NCBI GenBank assembly: GCA_000310025.1
Contig: FN649750.1
Coordinates: 2,372,628 to 2,436,627 of the forward strand
DNA length: 64,000 nt
From: Ectocarpus siliculosus
Taxonomy: Eukaryota; Sar; Phaeophyceae; Ectocarpales; Ectocarpaceae
Reading direction: 5' to 3'
In this document: positions 33,901 through 45,107 of the stretch, piece by piece
Numbering within the stretch: position 1 is the first letter of the stretch
Layout: each line of letters begins with the position of its first letter
Position numbers and translations under genes: made by a program
Notes under the pieces: model-generated
What the model was told of the DNA's origin: nothing
What the model saw: the letters and a program-made list of their open reading frames with translations, nothing else
Database searches by the model: none

Positions 33901-35258
33901 GCACAACGCACCTCTGCACGGCTTCTATGTGATGCTGAAAGGCAAAGAGTCGAGGCTCCGCCTAGCATAAACGAAAGACACCACCGAAATGGCCATGTAC
34001 AGCGGTACGTTGATTCTTCTTCCCGTCGTGGGGGCAAGAATCATGCATGCAACCGATGCGCTCGGACAATGGCTCCCAAGTTCCAGGCATCAACTTTGGA
34101 CACGAGCAACTCGCAGTCGTCGTTAAAGAACTCTACAGGATATTAAATCAGCCAAATGCTCGGTCTCACATAATGCCGGGTACCCGGAGTAGTCCCCAAT
34201 TCGCAATGCCTCCTTCAGACCCCTGCGTCGAGAAGTCGACCGTTGTAACAGAGGTTGATAGTGTTGTTAGTGCTGCCGTTGTTGTTGGATAATGATGAAG
34301 TTGGTAGTTGTTTTCTGCTTACCTAATGTGCCCCCCCCCGCCCCCCCCTGCGCTGTTGTGTTCGTTTCGAAAGAGAGCAGCGGTAGCTATTCACGCACCA
34401 ACAGGTCGCAGTTGGTGTGTGCCCCTACACACCGATCACCCCGTCCTTACCCGTTAAATTTCCGGTACAGGGCCACTCGCTCCTCCTGAGCGCGCCTAAA
34501 CGATGCCACCAACGCTCCCGCAGACATGCCTTGGAGGCCCTGTAGCCCGCCCCCTTCCTCCTCCTGCCCGGCAGCAGCGGTGGGTAGGTTAAGCCCCAGA
34601 TCTCTGGCGCCGGCTTCACCGCCGCCGCCGCCTCTTTGTGCACCCGACCCTGCTTCGCCGCCCGCGTTGCATGAGTGTCCGGCTCCGCCGTCGCTGTTGG
34701 CATACGGAGCGGCGCTTGTTGGTGACGCTGCTGTTTTTTCTGCTGCACACCGCCCCCAGAAGGTAGAGTGAGCAGCAACAGCAGCGGCAGCAGCAGCAGC
34801 AGCAAGAGGAGGGATGGGACCAACAACAGACAACGAAACAAGCCGCGCGCCGTGTCAGCGTCGTCAACAGCAGCGGGGGCAGCAGAAGCAGAAGCAACAT
34901 GCATGCGGACCCCCACAAGAACGGCGAAGGGTACGATAATAGTACGCGAGACGAAACTGCCACACACGGCCGGATAGGTCTGTCGAACCCAAACACCCTG
35001 CCTTTGCCGACAACTCTTTCTTGCCGCCACCGCCGTCGCCCCTCTGTACTTTCCTCTCCCACCACCCCCTTCACCTGCGATCTACAGTATCGCCTCCATC
35101 GTTATATCGCGCGTCGTACACACTCTCATCCATTTCACAAAAGGCCTTGTTCTGTGGCACTCACGAGCGTCTCCGCAGGGCCCCGCAGCCGTCTTCGACG
35201 GACAACAACCGGCACCAGCAGCGGCGGAAGAAGGAGGGCCGGTAGCCATCGCCGCCAT
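30948..35258 (-). CDS. REX1-B domain protein (REX1BD-like)
   Basis: Six exons on the minus strand: 35258-35165, 34742-34451, 34222-34170, 32904-32849, 32342-32256 and 31175-30948. All have GT-AG borders and matching phases, and total 810 bp (269 residues). The domain begins at MSAGALVASFRRAQEERV, continues GDYSGYPALCCEVTAGFSV, RRVQEHEREKLTVTAAHHL, and ends SELLEELRYEAEGLE. This matches the REX1-B family (human REX1BD, C19orf60), named from a Chlamydomonas DNA excision-repair gene. The family is mostly helical and its biochemical role is not defined. The N-terminal ~120 residues are low-complexity Ala/Gly. If exon 1 is wrong, translation could begin at ATG 34527, giving 166 residues, close to the usual family length. 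The 1.2-kb intron 3 contains a minisatellite and intron 4 a TIR element. Confidence 0.85.
31640..31740 (+). repeat. G-tract-associated repeat
   Basis: GCAGGGGGGGATAACTCATG, then TTTGCATGCCGTAGTTC and TTTGACCATTGACCCC, match the right end of the repeats at 17.55 and 27.5 kb. The G run is short here (7). It lies between the last two exons of the REX1-B gene. Confidence 0.5.
32079..32254. repeat. Tandem duplication of ~90 bp reaching the exon 5 donor
   Basis: Two units (32079-32168 and 32169-32254) share GTGAACCAGG, CGTGCC, TGACGTGACATTCTTGAGT and TTTGGCCTCTCA. The second unit ends at the GTGAGA donor after the fifth REX1-B exon (32256, minus). The first unit lies in the intron and so carries a copy of intron sequence close to the donor. 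Confidence 0.8.
32411..32592. mobile_element. Small TIR (MITE-like) element, 182 bp
   Basis: The ends are inverted copies: TGCAGAGGGGGTCGCTGTT at the left and, reversed from the right, TGCAGAGGGGGTCCCTGTT, then GTGCC on both. The interior repeats CACTAT, GGCACT and GCATT words and has no coding capacity. It sits in intron 4 of the REX1-B gene. A clear target-site duplication was not found, so the superfamily is open. Confidence 0.7.
33725..33892 (+). repeat. 18-bp minisatellite
   Basis: About nine units of CGACC(C/G)GTGCCATCTCTC with single-base changes. Similar words in mirrored form (GCACCGGGTGCGATC, CCCCGGTGCGATATC) occur at 33420-33500 and 33640-33670. It lies in intron 3 of the REX1-B gene. 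Open frames across it are repeat artefacts. Confidence 0.9.
34770..34812 (+). repeat. (CAG)-rich microsatellite
   Basis: An imperfect AGCAGCAACAGCAGCGGCAGC run just upstream of the second REX1-B exon on the minus strand, in its first intron. Confidence 0.85.
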
Positions 35259-35259
35259 C

Positions 35260-36900
35260 AGCCCCGATGCCGCCTCGGTAGCCGCGCGCGTCTCGTTGGA
35301 CCCGGTGGCAAGGTTTATCACCTGTCCGCGGCCGCCAGCGTTCTCACCCCCTGTGCCTGCGGCCTCCGCTTGGGATGGCGTGGTTGGACCTACCGAAACA
35401 GTGGTCCAGGAATGGTTCAGATTTTTTGCAGCGGGGGGCAAGCGTGATTATACCATTTTTTTCTTTTTTTCGCTACCAGGTTTCTTTTTTTACATGTATG
35501 CTCTGCGTGCTTCCGTCCTACAATTTCTTGCTTGCTTGATAGCTCAGCCATCCGGTAGTGTTGGTACTGCCGCGTAGAAAAAGATAGCGACGTAAGCATG
35601 TGCACAAGCATAGCGTGGGTCGCATGAGATGCCACCCCCCCTGGATCGAATTTCAAAGCTCGATTGCTCCACGACGTATCAATGGGAACGTGTCCAGACC
35701 ACGCACTTCATCCTCGAACCTTGAACCACTGCGAGACAACCGAAGAACCTCGAACCTCGAACCTAGAACCATGGCATAGTACACGCCATGGACCGTGTGT
35801 GTTAGCTCGATTTCTCCCCAGCAGAAAGAGTGGCAGCGCGCCGAAAATGGCGGTGTTGAAGCCGTCTCATCTAGAGATGTTTCCGAAAACGTATCGTTTT
35901 CATTTTTGCATCCTCTTCGTCGTCGAGTTGTCGAGCTTCAAGATCGGTCCAGGGGGTGTGGTATCTTGTGTCACCGTCGGTGTCCTTGATAGACTAGTGT
36001 TTTGGGACCGCTTGCGTGTTCAATGCCTCCCTCGTCTTGCGGTTTGGTAACGACCCAATTGGCCACCCGCAAGAGCATATGCTGCGGAAGCGAAGAGCAC
36101 CGCCAGCCAGGGGACAAGCTGCGGAATCTTCTACATAATAGAACTTCTTACAGCGCCTGACTACATAAATGTTCTCTAGCGAGGTGAGACGGCAAAGTTC
36201 GAGCGTCAATTCCACACCGCGAACGGCACGCAGTCATCTTTCCGGGTGACAAGATAATAAGCAGCCCATCCCATATTTTGGCTTTGGCCGTGGCTTGTTT
36301 AACTTTTCTACCAGAGCTATTGTATCAGACGCGTTTGTGCGCGCTCCCTCTGGGAATCTGCGGAAGCCTGCGGCGGAAACGAAAGCTGACAGTCCTGCCT
36401 CCAAAAAAAAAAGTTGTTGTTGGCCGCCTAGCACACCTGCTGCATGCCCGTGGTGGTGAGCACCGTGCAAGCCACTGCACATCCCACGGTTCCCAAGGAT
36501 CTCCAAGCACTTCGCAGGGTCCATGACTGATGCTCCCCCTTCTGAGATGGGTAGTCTGGCTGCTGCTGCCATGGGCACGGAGAACGGAGCTGAGAGCAGT
36601 CCAGCAGAACGCCGCGGTGTGTGGAACTCCAATTTGTAACGGCCAAAAGTGGGTCTTGCAACACTGGCGACGGCACGAGATGGCGCATAGGCGACCGGGC
36701 ACTGTTAGCCGCCCTTGGCCCGTGTTTGAAGTCAACCCCTGCTGGAACCTGTTGGAACAGGGAGGAAACTTCATTGACGGCACCCATAGGCACTAACTAC
36801 CAGATAGTCCGGGCACGGAAGGGGCAAGGTGGACGGTTTTCGTCGACAGACAACCGGGCGGCAGTACCCGGGTGTCGCCGGCCGACAGGCACAGGCTAGT
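35260..36900. other. No gene recognised between REX1-B and the dynein light chain
   Basis: Upstream of the REX1-B start the minus strand stays open and Ala/Thr-rich to about 35441, possibly 5' leader. At 35735-35770 short CGAACCT words repeat. A minus-strand frame at 36234-36560 (with KCLEILGNRGMCSG and ALVEKLNKPRPKPK) looks protein-like, but no family was recognised and the plus strand is open as well. The two genes are divergently transcribed, so this stretch should hold both promoters; no TATA box stands out. Confidence 0.4.
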
Positions 36901-37572
36901 CCATGGCGGTGGGTGTCAACATATAGTCTTGTGACCTGCCACGTGGCCTAGGGAATACATATGTTCCTGCGTGCGTACAGAATGAACAAGATATGAGACA
37001 GAGCGAGAATTGTGTCTTGTCCTGCACCAGCATTTTATTCAACAAGAGCACCGGCGTGGTTTCCTCCGCAAACACCTACAAGTACCTGCTGTGAGCTACA
37101 AAAAATATATGCGGAGCTACAGAAAAATAGTGTGGATATGTGTCGATGTTCGAAAATTCCCTATATCGTAGGTAGCTTCGTGAGCCGCAAACGTTTTTCA
37201 TTCTGTCTGCACCAGAAGAGCTGGTCTGGTTTGGCTCTTTCACAATTTTCTGATAGCATCGAGAGGTGGTGCGGTGATGTACTCCACTAGCAGCAGGAGA
37301 ACCTTTCTACTACTGTGCATCCCCGGCAAAAAAATGATAACCATGTTTAGCATGGTGGGGATTTCTCGGTCTGGTTGAGCTACTCCAATAATCACCTTGC
37401 TGCCTCGAACAGCGATCGCGCCATGCTCTTGTCAATGCACAACAAACTGAAGCTCCCACAGTATATATCTCAGGACTCATCATTTTTCTGCCAAATACGC
37501 GATACAGCGGCAGCGGCAGTCCCAATCGCCCATTGCACGCCCCCACGTTGCATTGTTCCGCAGTCTCAGCAG

Positions 37573-38384
37573 GTTAATGAGGTGGAGGAGGTTATCAAGG
37601 AGCTCAAAACCAATCCGGGGTTCTCGGCGTACGTCATCATGAACAACGACGGTGAGCGAGAGGTGAAGCGAGTGAGACTAGCCGATCATCAAAGTCGTGT
37701 CAGCGCTTGATTCTCTGGTTGGAGGATGGCCTGCGGGGGCGGATCAGATTCATGCACAAAGCATTATAGCGTGCTTGTCTTAGACCGGATTCACGTTGAA
37801 AATTTATGCTGTGGGGCTGGGCGGGGTAAGTCGCGGCTGCGTTGAGAAGGCACACCCGGTCGATTCATCGAAGCGCGAGTAGGACATGTGCGACGTGTAA
37901 ATAGTGAGTGCATGTAACATTTGCTTTCTGGAGGCGAGGATTGCTATGCTTGTCGACAAACTAGAAACCGGGACGTTGGATTCGGTACTGCACGCAGTCA
38001 GACGGCAAAGGACTGAAAATGTACTCTTTCGAAGCTCTCCTCGACTACAGTACACGTCAGAGAGGAACCTAACCCCTAGTTGTTAATTGTGGACACCGGA
38101 CAACAGTACACATCAGAGCTACTGCATTTGCTAATTTTGGACACCGGCGCGGCTTGCATATTTTCGCTTCCGAGGCTCCCCGCTCCCGTTGCCGTCCTTA
38201 ACCTGTGTCCCAGACCAATGACAGGACTTACGAGGTCTACTAATCACAACACGTACGTGTGCATGCTGTTTTACGCTCATTCGTCCGGTGCTCTACACAA
38301 ACAATCAAATCAATTTTCAGCCCTCCCCCTCGATGTGTCGTCGACAGGGAGAAAGACAATAGACCATACACACAGCCATCATGA

Positions 38385-38430
<46 letters not shown>

Positions 38431-39536
38431 TTTTGTTTTGCGTTTCGTTTTGGATTTTTTTTTTCAGTTTTGGGGACGCAATATCTATCCGTCTTCACTG
38501 GGACCAAGCGCCAAGGTTCGTTTTCGAGGTACAGTGGTCTGGAAGATCATCTTGTGAGTCCCTTCGGACCAGTGCCGTTGTTTCCCCACCCGCGGCACGA
38601 TGCGTTCCTCACCATGCAAGCCGGTTTCCACCTTCACTGCAACCTCGCGGAGCAGGGGGACACGGCACGAGGTCCTTGCAGTGTGTCGGTCCTACATAAC
38701 CTCGAAGTCGCCTCCGCCACTTTTCAATGAAAAATGACGCCGCTTGCAGGGATTGTGATCAAGTACGAGAGCATGGAGTACCGAGCGGCCGTGCACCACG
38801 CGGCGTTGGTGCTTGACCTCGCCAGCAAATCGAAGAAGTACATGCGAGAACTCTTCGAGCCACCGGACGTGAGATTTTTTGCTCTGCACGCACATTTTTC
38901 GCTTGCCCTGTTCGCTCAACACTTGGTATGTGGCTACCGGCCTCATCGTCTTGCTTCACAACGAGTTCCGCCGCAAGTGCTGGGAAGCTGTAGTTCCTTG
39001 TGCGCTGCTGCTATGCTACGTTTGGCGCAGCCGTGAGTTTCCCTGAACCTGCGATGACAGACAACGGCCAAGCCAGCAATAACGAATGCCTTGCTCGCAA
39101 AAGGCTGCTCTGACATCAAGAGAGGAGTCGGAATGTAGCGTTGAAAACTACATGAAATAACAGCCAGCCTTCGTTTCCTAGGTGCTTTCAGCTGTTAGCA
39201 TTGAAAAGCAGACAAGCTAATATTGTCTATATAGGCCCTCATCCACCTCTTGTTTTCCTGTATGTTCTCCTCGCTTCCACCTGATCTCTTTTCCACGCGC
39301 GCAGCTTTCCGCTCCCTCTCAAACGCACAACTCCCCTCCTTCTCTCTGTCTCTGTCTCTGCCTCTGTCTCTCTCTCTTTCGCACACCACGCGCGAATGGT
39401 TTTTCGTCCGCCCATCCCCCGCGGATACACACACCCGTAGAACGACGTGGAATCATTGCGGCTGAGAACAGGGGAGCACGAGATGATCATCGCCTTACAT
39501 GAGAGTTTCACCCTGGTAGTCGTTCAACAGGTATGA
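37573..39536 (+). CDS. Dynein light chain Roadblock/LC7 type (DYNLRB)
   Basis: Three exons are certain: 37573-37651, 38750-38868 and 39441-39536, with GT-AG borders and matching phases. They encode 97 residues, against about 96 for the family. The conserved series is VNEVEEVIKELKTNPGFSAY, VIMNNDG, IVIKYESMEYRAAVHHAALV, then VESLRLRTGEHEMIIA and TLVVVQQV. Roadblock/LC7 light chains dimerise on the dynein intermediate chain in cytoplasmic and axonemal dyneins. The start codon is not in exon 37573; as in animals it is probably in a tiny first exon. ATG GCG followed by GTGGGT at 36903-36908 would add Met-Ala in phase, but this is a guess. Intron 2 carries a (GT)n tract. Confidence 0.92.
38384..38430 (+). 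repeat. (GT)n microsatellite
   Basis: About 22 GT repeats in the intron between the first two certain exons of the dynein light-chain gene. Confidence 0.95.
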
Positions 39537-42262
39537 TGGGAACATGGGGGAGACGGAATAGGAGGCAACACCACCTATACCACAACAAAGTGGCCATCCC
39601 TGCTGCGACATCGTGTTTCGATTAAGACAAATACCAGGCCAATATTATGTACAAAGAAATGTAGCTGGCTAAAATTTCCGTGCCAGAATTTACCACGCAC
39701 GCGAGGAGAGATGACCCTCTCCACGAGGAAGAAGCACGTGCGTCTGTTTCGACTTTGCTCCTCTCGGAGCCTTCGCGGCACTTGCGTCAAAGTTCCCACA
39801 AATTTCACCCCCATCAGAATCCAGAAACGATATCGACGCTGGCACGCAATCGCATGGCTCACCAAAATCACGGAAATCAGCGAATATGGCAGGATAGACG
39901 AAAGGCACGCATGGCATTGGAAAAAAAAAAAACTGGATAATCAGGGGTGAAGTAGTCAGTGACCCCTTTTAGAGCGAAACGGGGTGGGGAGTTCCATCGA
40001 ATATCTTTGAGAGCAGAGATTTACAGCCAGCGTTGGACAGCGTAAGAAGAAACTACATAGCCCAACCAGTGGGCGAGTACCCCCCTACCTCGCCAATACT
40101 CCCGTCTACAGGACCCCAACTCCAACAAGAAGGTGGAGGAAGAGGAAGAGGGCGCCGAAGGAGAGGAGGAGAAGAAAGACTAGGGCCGACGAGGGCAAAC
40201 CTCGAACCGCTACAGCAGGAAGCAGTGGAAGGCGACACCCTGTTTTTCCACCAAAAGGGAGTCAACCAGCTTGGATCGCGTTGTGAGCGACAGCGACGCC
40301 TAGGATTGTAAATACCCCTCAGGGTATTAAGGCGAATTTGGCCACAGGCATTGCGTTGGTTCATTGCACGTACCCTTGGCTTGGCTTTGCTTGAGGCTCT
40401 CGTTGTCGTGACGAAGGCCCGGCATTAACCGCACGGTTCTTTTCGATAATTCGCCTGGACGGAAGTGCTGGGCAAACCGTCGTGTTGGTAGATAAGTTGG
40501 AACTGGGGTGATCCTCTGACCCTTTTCTCCATGATGACAGATGAAGCGGGTAAACTTCTTGCCTGCCCGCCCAGGCCATGTGCGGCAAGTCCGATCTCCC
40601 ATTTTTCTTCCTACCGTAGCATCATTGGTCTATCGAGGGGGCGCTATTCACCATCTTCCTCGCACTTCCTGGCAAGACGGAGTTGACCGCAACTGGCGGG
40701 AGGAACACAAGTGATGGGGCGGGGGCGGGAATGGGGATGCTACTCGTTGGTTCTCCATCTCGTCATTCATATGATGAGCGTTGACCATGTGCCATTCCTT
40801 CGGGGAAAGCTGCCCCCGTTCTCCTGTAAGTCTTTGAGATAGTGTACAGAAGCCGTGAACGTTTGGACGTTCTCGACATTCACCCCAGTTCACAGGACAG
40901 TGGGGCCCACGTCGACAAAGGGGGCCGAGATGATCCTCTGAAGCATCTGCGTGCACCGCGCGCGCTTGCGCGTCCTCTCGTCTACTTGTTTGGCAGGGGG
41001 GGGGCTTCTTTCGAAACGCCTACAAAGGCTTTTGGTTATGAAATTGCTCTTCTTGTGTGGGGAGGCCAGTACAAAGTTAAGGGAGTCAGCACGGCGGGGT
41101 GCTGAAGCCGTACTCAGTGAAATGCTCTCGGTGGTTCGTCGGTGGTCGTGGTGATGATGATAGTGATGGCGGTGGTGGCGGTGTATTGTGTGTGGTTGCT
41201 GCTGCTGTCCGAGAAAAATACTCCCGGGAAAAATCGCTTTTCAACACGTACATCGCATTCTGTTCACTCCTGACAGAAATTCCAACCCGCTACCTTCTTG
41301 GAGGAGGACTACGGGGCCAAGGTCCCCCACAAAACCGTCCGACGAAATCCTGATCAATAATGTTGATTCGCCGAGGCTTTCTCTTCGCGGAACGCGTCCC
41401 GAGGAAAGAGAAACGGTCTCCGTGGCAAATTTTCAGGGGACACAGATCATGAAAAGGCAGATTTTATGTCATCAACAGCACCATCACGAAACGGACGTCG
41501 TGAGCACCACAGCCCACACGCCCTTTGTCGTACAAACACGCCCCGACAGTTTAACAAAGACGGCCAATAGACAACACACCCAATCGGGCCGTGAGGTTTC
41601 TGCCTTTGCGAGAGAGTACTCCCATCTTGGCGAGTCGTATCCCGCGCTTGTCCTGTTCTCTGCTCCATGACCGCGAAGAAAAGCGGTGGACCGTCCCAAC
41701 CCTGCCCAGATAAACACTGTGTCCGGCTCACACGTGCTGGAGACCTTACGAATCCACGGTCATGGTATCGGGCTCGTCACAGCATGGCCCCCTGGAAACA
41801 TGAGTACGCCCCCCTTTCCTCGAAACGAGACTCCCCATGGCTAAGACAACGGAGGTGGACGTAGACACCAGAAGGCGAGCAAGGGAAACACGGGGGCGCC
41901 TGGTGTCCACACAGTGCACACAAGAAAACGGGAGAGGACACACGGAAACAAGCACAAAAACAAATCGCCTCAATGGATATCATGCCGGAAGCGAAACGAG
42001 ACCGCTGTGCATAGCACACCACACCTCTTAATACATGCGTGATTTCATATCACATACCGTCAGGCAAACAACAAACACCCCCCAAGCTCTAACCCTAACC
42101 CTAACCTCTAACCGCTAAGGCAACACAAACCATGAGTACACCCCCCCCCGCTACATGCCGGAGAATCGCAACGCCCCGCTGAAGGTATGCAAGAAGCTAG
42201 GCATCGCTACTTGTGGTACACGGAGGCACTATAGGCAGAGGGTGGCACCCAATGGAGAGTGC
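39537..42262. other. Intergenic, no gene recognised
   Basis: Lies between the 3' ends of the dynein light-chain gene (+) and the RCC1-repeat gene (-), which converge. A 160-codon plus frame (41188-41670) and a 91-codon minus frame (40327-40602) were inspected; neither shows known motifs or clean splice borders. Telomere-like words occur at 42089-42115 and a C tract at 42141. Confidence 0.4.
42089..42118 (-). repeat. Short interstitial telomere-like repeat
   Basis: TAACCCTAACCCTAACC with degenerate TAACC units on both sides, that is, two to three perfect TTAGGG units on the minus strand. TTAGGG is the usual algal heterokont telomere unit. It is far too short for a telomere and probably marks a repaired break. 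Confidence 0.7.
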
Positions 42263-45072
42263 TTAGGCGGCGTCGGAGATACCGGAGATCTCCTCTCCGC
42301 CGGTGCCCGCGCACCACGCTCCCTTCGTGGGGAGGCCGCTAGCGATGGCTTTCCTGTTGCGCCTTCCCGTGGCGCAAACGTGGGCAGCCCCGGCGGCAAT
42401 CTGTTCGGCAGGGGTGGACAAGCACCCAAGAACGACGAAATATTTAGCTCGGGAGCCAGAACAACACAAAAAGGACGTATTTTATGCCGGGCTCACGAAT
42501 CCCTGCAGTGGTCTAAACGTCAGGAACGGCACGCCGGAGGTATCACACAAGGCGAACCAAAAACCATTCCTGATGCTGGAAAGTCGTCCATCCCTGATGC
42601 TGGAAACTCCGAGGCAGAGGATTTTAAGGTGATTCTGCCCACGACCATACACGGTTGGATCTCACTTTTGGCCACAACAATGATGAGCAGGAAAGAGTGC
42701 AAGTTTCCGAGTTGACACGCCCGTACTCTTCGACAGCGCCATCCCCCTGTGGAGAAACTCTACTTAGAAAAAACACGTAGTTGTATCATCACCGAAATAC
42801 AAACTGTTGGAGAAAACATCACGGTCGAAGGGAACGTGATGGAAGTCTTTCCAGCGAGTGGAGGAGAAAACCTGCGGGGGCCTGGGTTTAATGAGTTGTT
42901 TTTTCTACTATACACTGAGGTATCGAACCTTGCAGAATACTCTCGCTACTATTGACCTACCTACCCGCGGTGAAGAAAACGAGCAGCGTTTGTACCAGGC
43001 ATGACGAAAACCCAAAACACCACCACACGCCTTCCGCAGGCATTAAGTTCGGTACGAGACCAGTCCCTTGCAGATAGGAGGAGAGCCTCTCGAGAGAGGC
43101 ACAAAAGACAAGCACACGAGGACACACCAAAAACCTACACGACGCCTCCCTCCTACCCGAATGTCTAGCGGTGATCGGTCCTGTGGGAACAATGCACTTC
43201 CTCTCCAGGACGCGTGGTCAACGGCCCAACAAACCAAGGCGTTCAAAACACGTCTTCTTGAGGACGCTTGCGCAATGGTCTAAGCAACCATGACTGCAAA
43301 ACATGTCTTCTTGAGGACGCTTGTTCAATGGTCTGACAACCATGTCTTCTTCAGGCCGCTTGCTCAAAGGTCTAACAAACATGGCATGCAAAACACGAGT
43401 GAGGACGCCCCGATCCACTCACGCTGAAAGTCTTGATGGACCGGAAGCCCGTCGGGGGCTCGACGGGGATGCTCTCCACGATAGCGGCCGGATCGCCTTC
43501 GGTCGGACCCCACTTGATTAGCTCCTTCGTGTCCTTCACCAGGCCGTACGAGAAGGCGCCCCCGGCCTCGAGCCTCGCGAACTGCGTGTTAGCGTACTCC
43601 TGATGCAGAATGAAAATCGTGTGTGTGTGTGTGTGTGTGTTTGTGTGTGTGCTTTTGTTGGCATCGCCTACCAATGAAAAATACGTTAGTCTCGGTGCGG
43701 CTGAAAGCGGACGACGCTTCTTAAGGCCACCATGGTCTGGGGGGGGGCGTGAGGGGGCGTCACAGGTATGTGTGTGTTTCCTATACGTTGTTTGTGATAT
43801 TAGCATCGACCGCGCTAACCGGTTGACCAATGAAAAGACGTCAGTCTAGTGCGGTTGGAAACACAAAACGCTTCCAAATGACATTAACTGGGACCCTGTG
43901 AGGGGGCGGCATGGGGGAGACTATGTGTTTGTTGTTGGCATCGACCGCGCTGCCCAATTAAATAGACATAATGCGGCTGAAGGTGGACGTCGCTTCTGAA
44001 GGCTGCCATGATCTGGGGGACCCGTGCGGGGGCAGGCGACATGGGGTGTGTTTGGTGTGTGTGGTGTTGGCGTCGACCGCGCGTATGAATGAAAAAATGG
44101 TCCGGCTGAAATCGGACGGCGCTTCTAAAGGCTATCATGATCTGGGGGGCCCGTGAGGGGGCGTCACAGGTATGTGTGTGTGTGTGTGTTTATTATTAGC
44201 ATCGACCGCGCGAACCGGCTGACCAATGAAAACACGTCAGTCTTAGTGCGGTTGAAAACACAACACACCACTTCTATCTGCCATGAACTGGGACCCCGTG
44301 AGGGGGGAGCATGGGGGAGGCTAAACTATCCTTCGGATCAAAGACAGAAACGGTGGCAACCGAAGAAACCTGCACGCGTCTACCAAGGCCATTACCTGTG
44401 TGTGTGTATGTGTGTGTTTTATTATGTAAAATTAGCATCGACCGCGCTAACCGACGAACCAAATGTGAAGATAGGTGTCTCAGGGCGGCTGACAACAAGT
44501 ATGAGTCTTTGGTGGTAGCATCTACCGCGCGAACCGGCTGAGCAACTAAATGCGTCTAAGCGCGTTTACGGTATTTACCCGAAGACGGCAGTCGATTTTT
44601 GTCGCCCTCCAGTTCCGGATGCGGCCCGCGATACACAAAACATCAACAATAAACGGCCATGAGCGACCAGAAACTACCAATGCAACCACGAGGAGGAAAA
44701 AAAATAAAAATGCACCAAATCGACGGCGTCAAGTGATGCATCAGTACGGACAGATGAAGGAACTGGGCAGAGAGATCGGAACGGTTTTTAACGTGAAGAA
44801 AACAACAACAACAACAACAATAACAACAACAACAACAACGACTAGCCAACGACTATTACCACCACACCAACAACATTGATGTCAAGAGGAAAGCACCTCT
44901 TTCGCCAATAGGCCCATGTCTCACCTCCGGGAGCATAGCCTGGGGCACCTCGCCGACGCAGTAGCCGGTGCGGTCCGACATGAGGATGCCGCAAGTGGCA
45001 AGTCCTGCGCACGGCAATAGCAGACAACGACGGTGGCAAATGTAGCCAAGCAAGAGCGTCGCACTCTTCTCC

Positions 45073-45107
<35 letters not shown>

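Noticed and set aside
34425..35030. 201-codon minus ORF with Leu runs
   Set aside because: It is a frame-shifted shadow of the second REX1-B exon; the Leu run is a translated CAG-type microsatellite.
38080..38730. 216-codon plus frame through the (GT)n tract
   Set aside because: It crosses a microsatellite (Cys-Val runs) and lies in the intron of the dynein light-chain gene.
42155..42715. 186-codon plus ORF
   Set aside because: It is antisense to the last exon of the RCC1-repeat gene, whose conserved motif and stop are on the minus strand.
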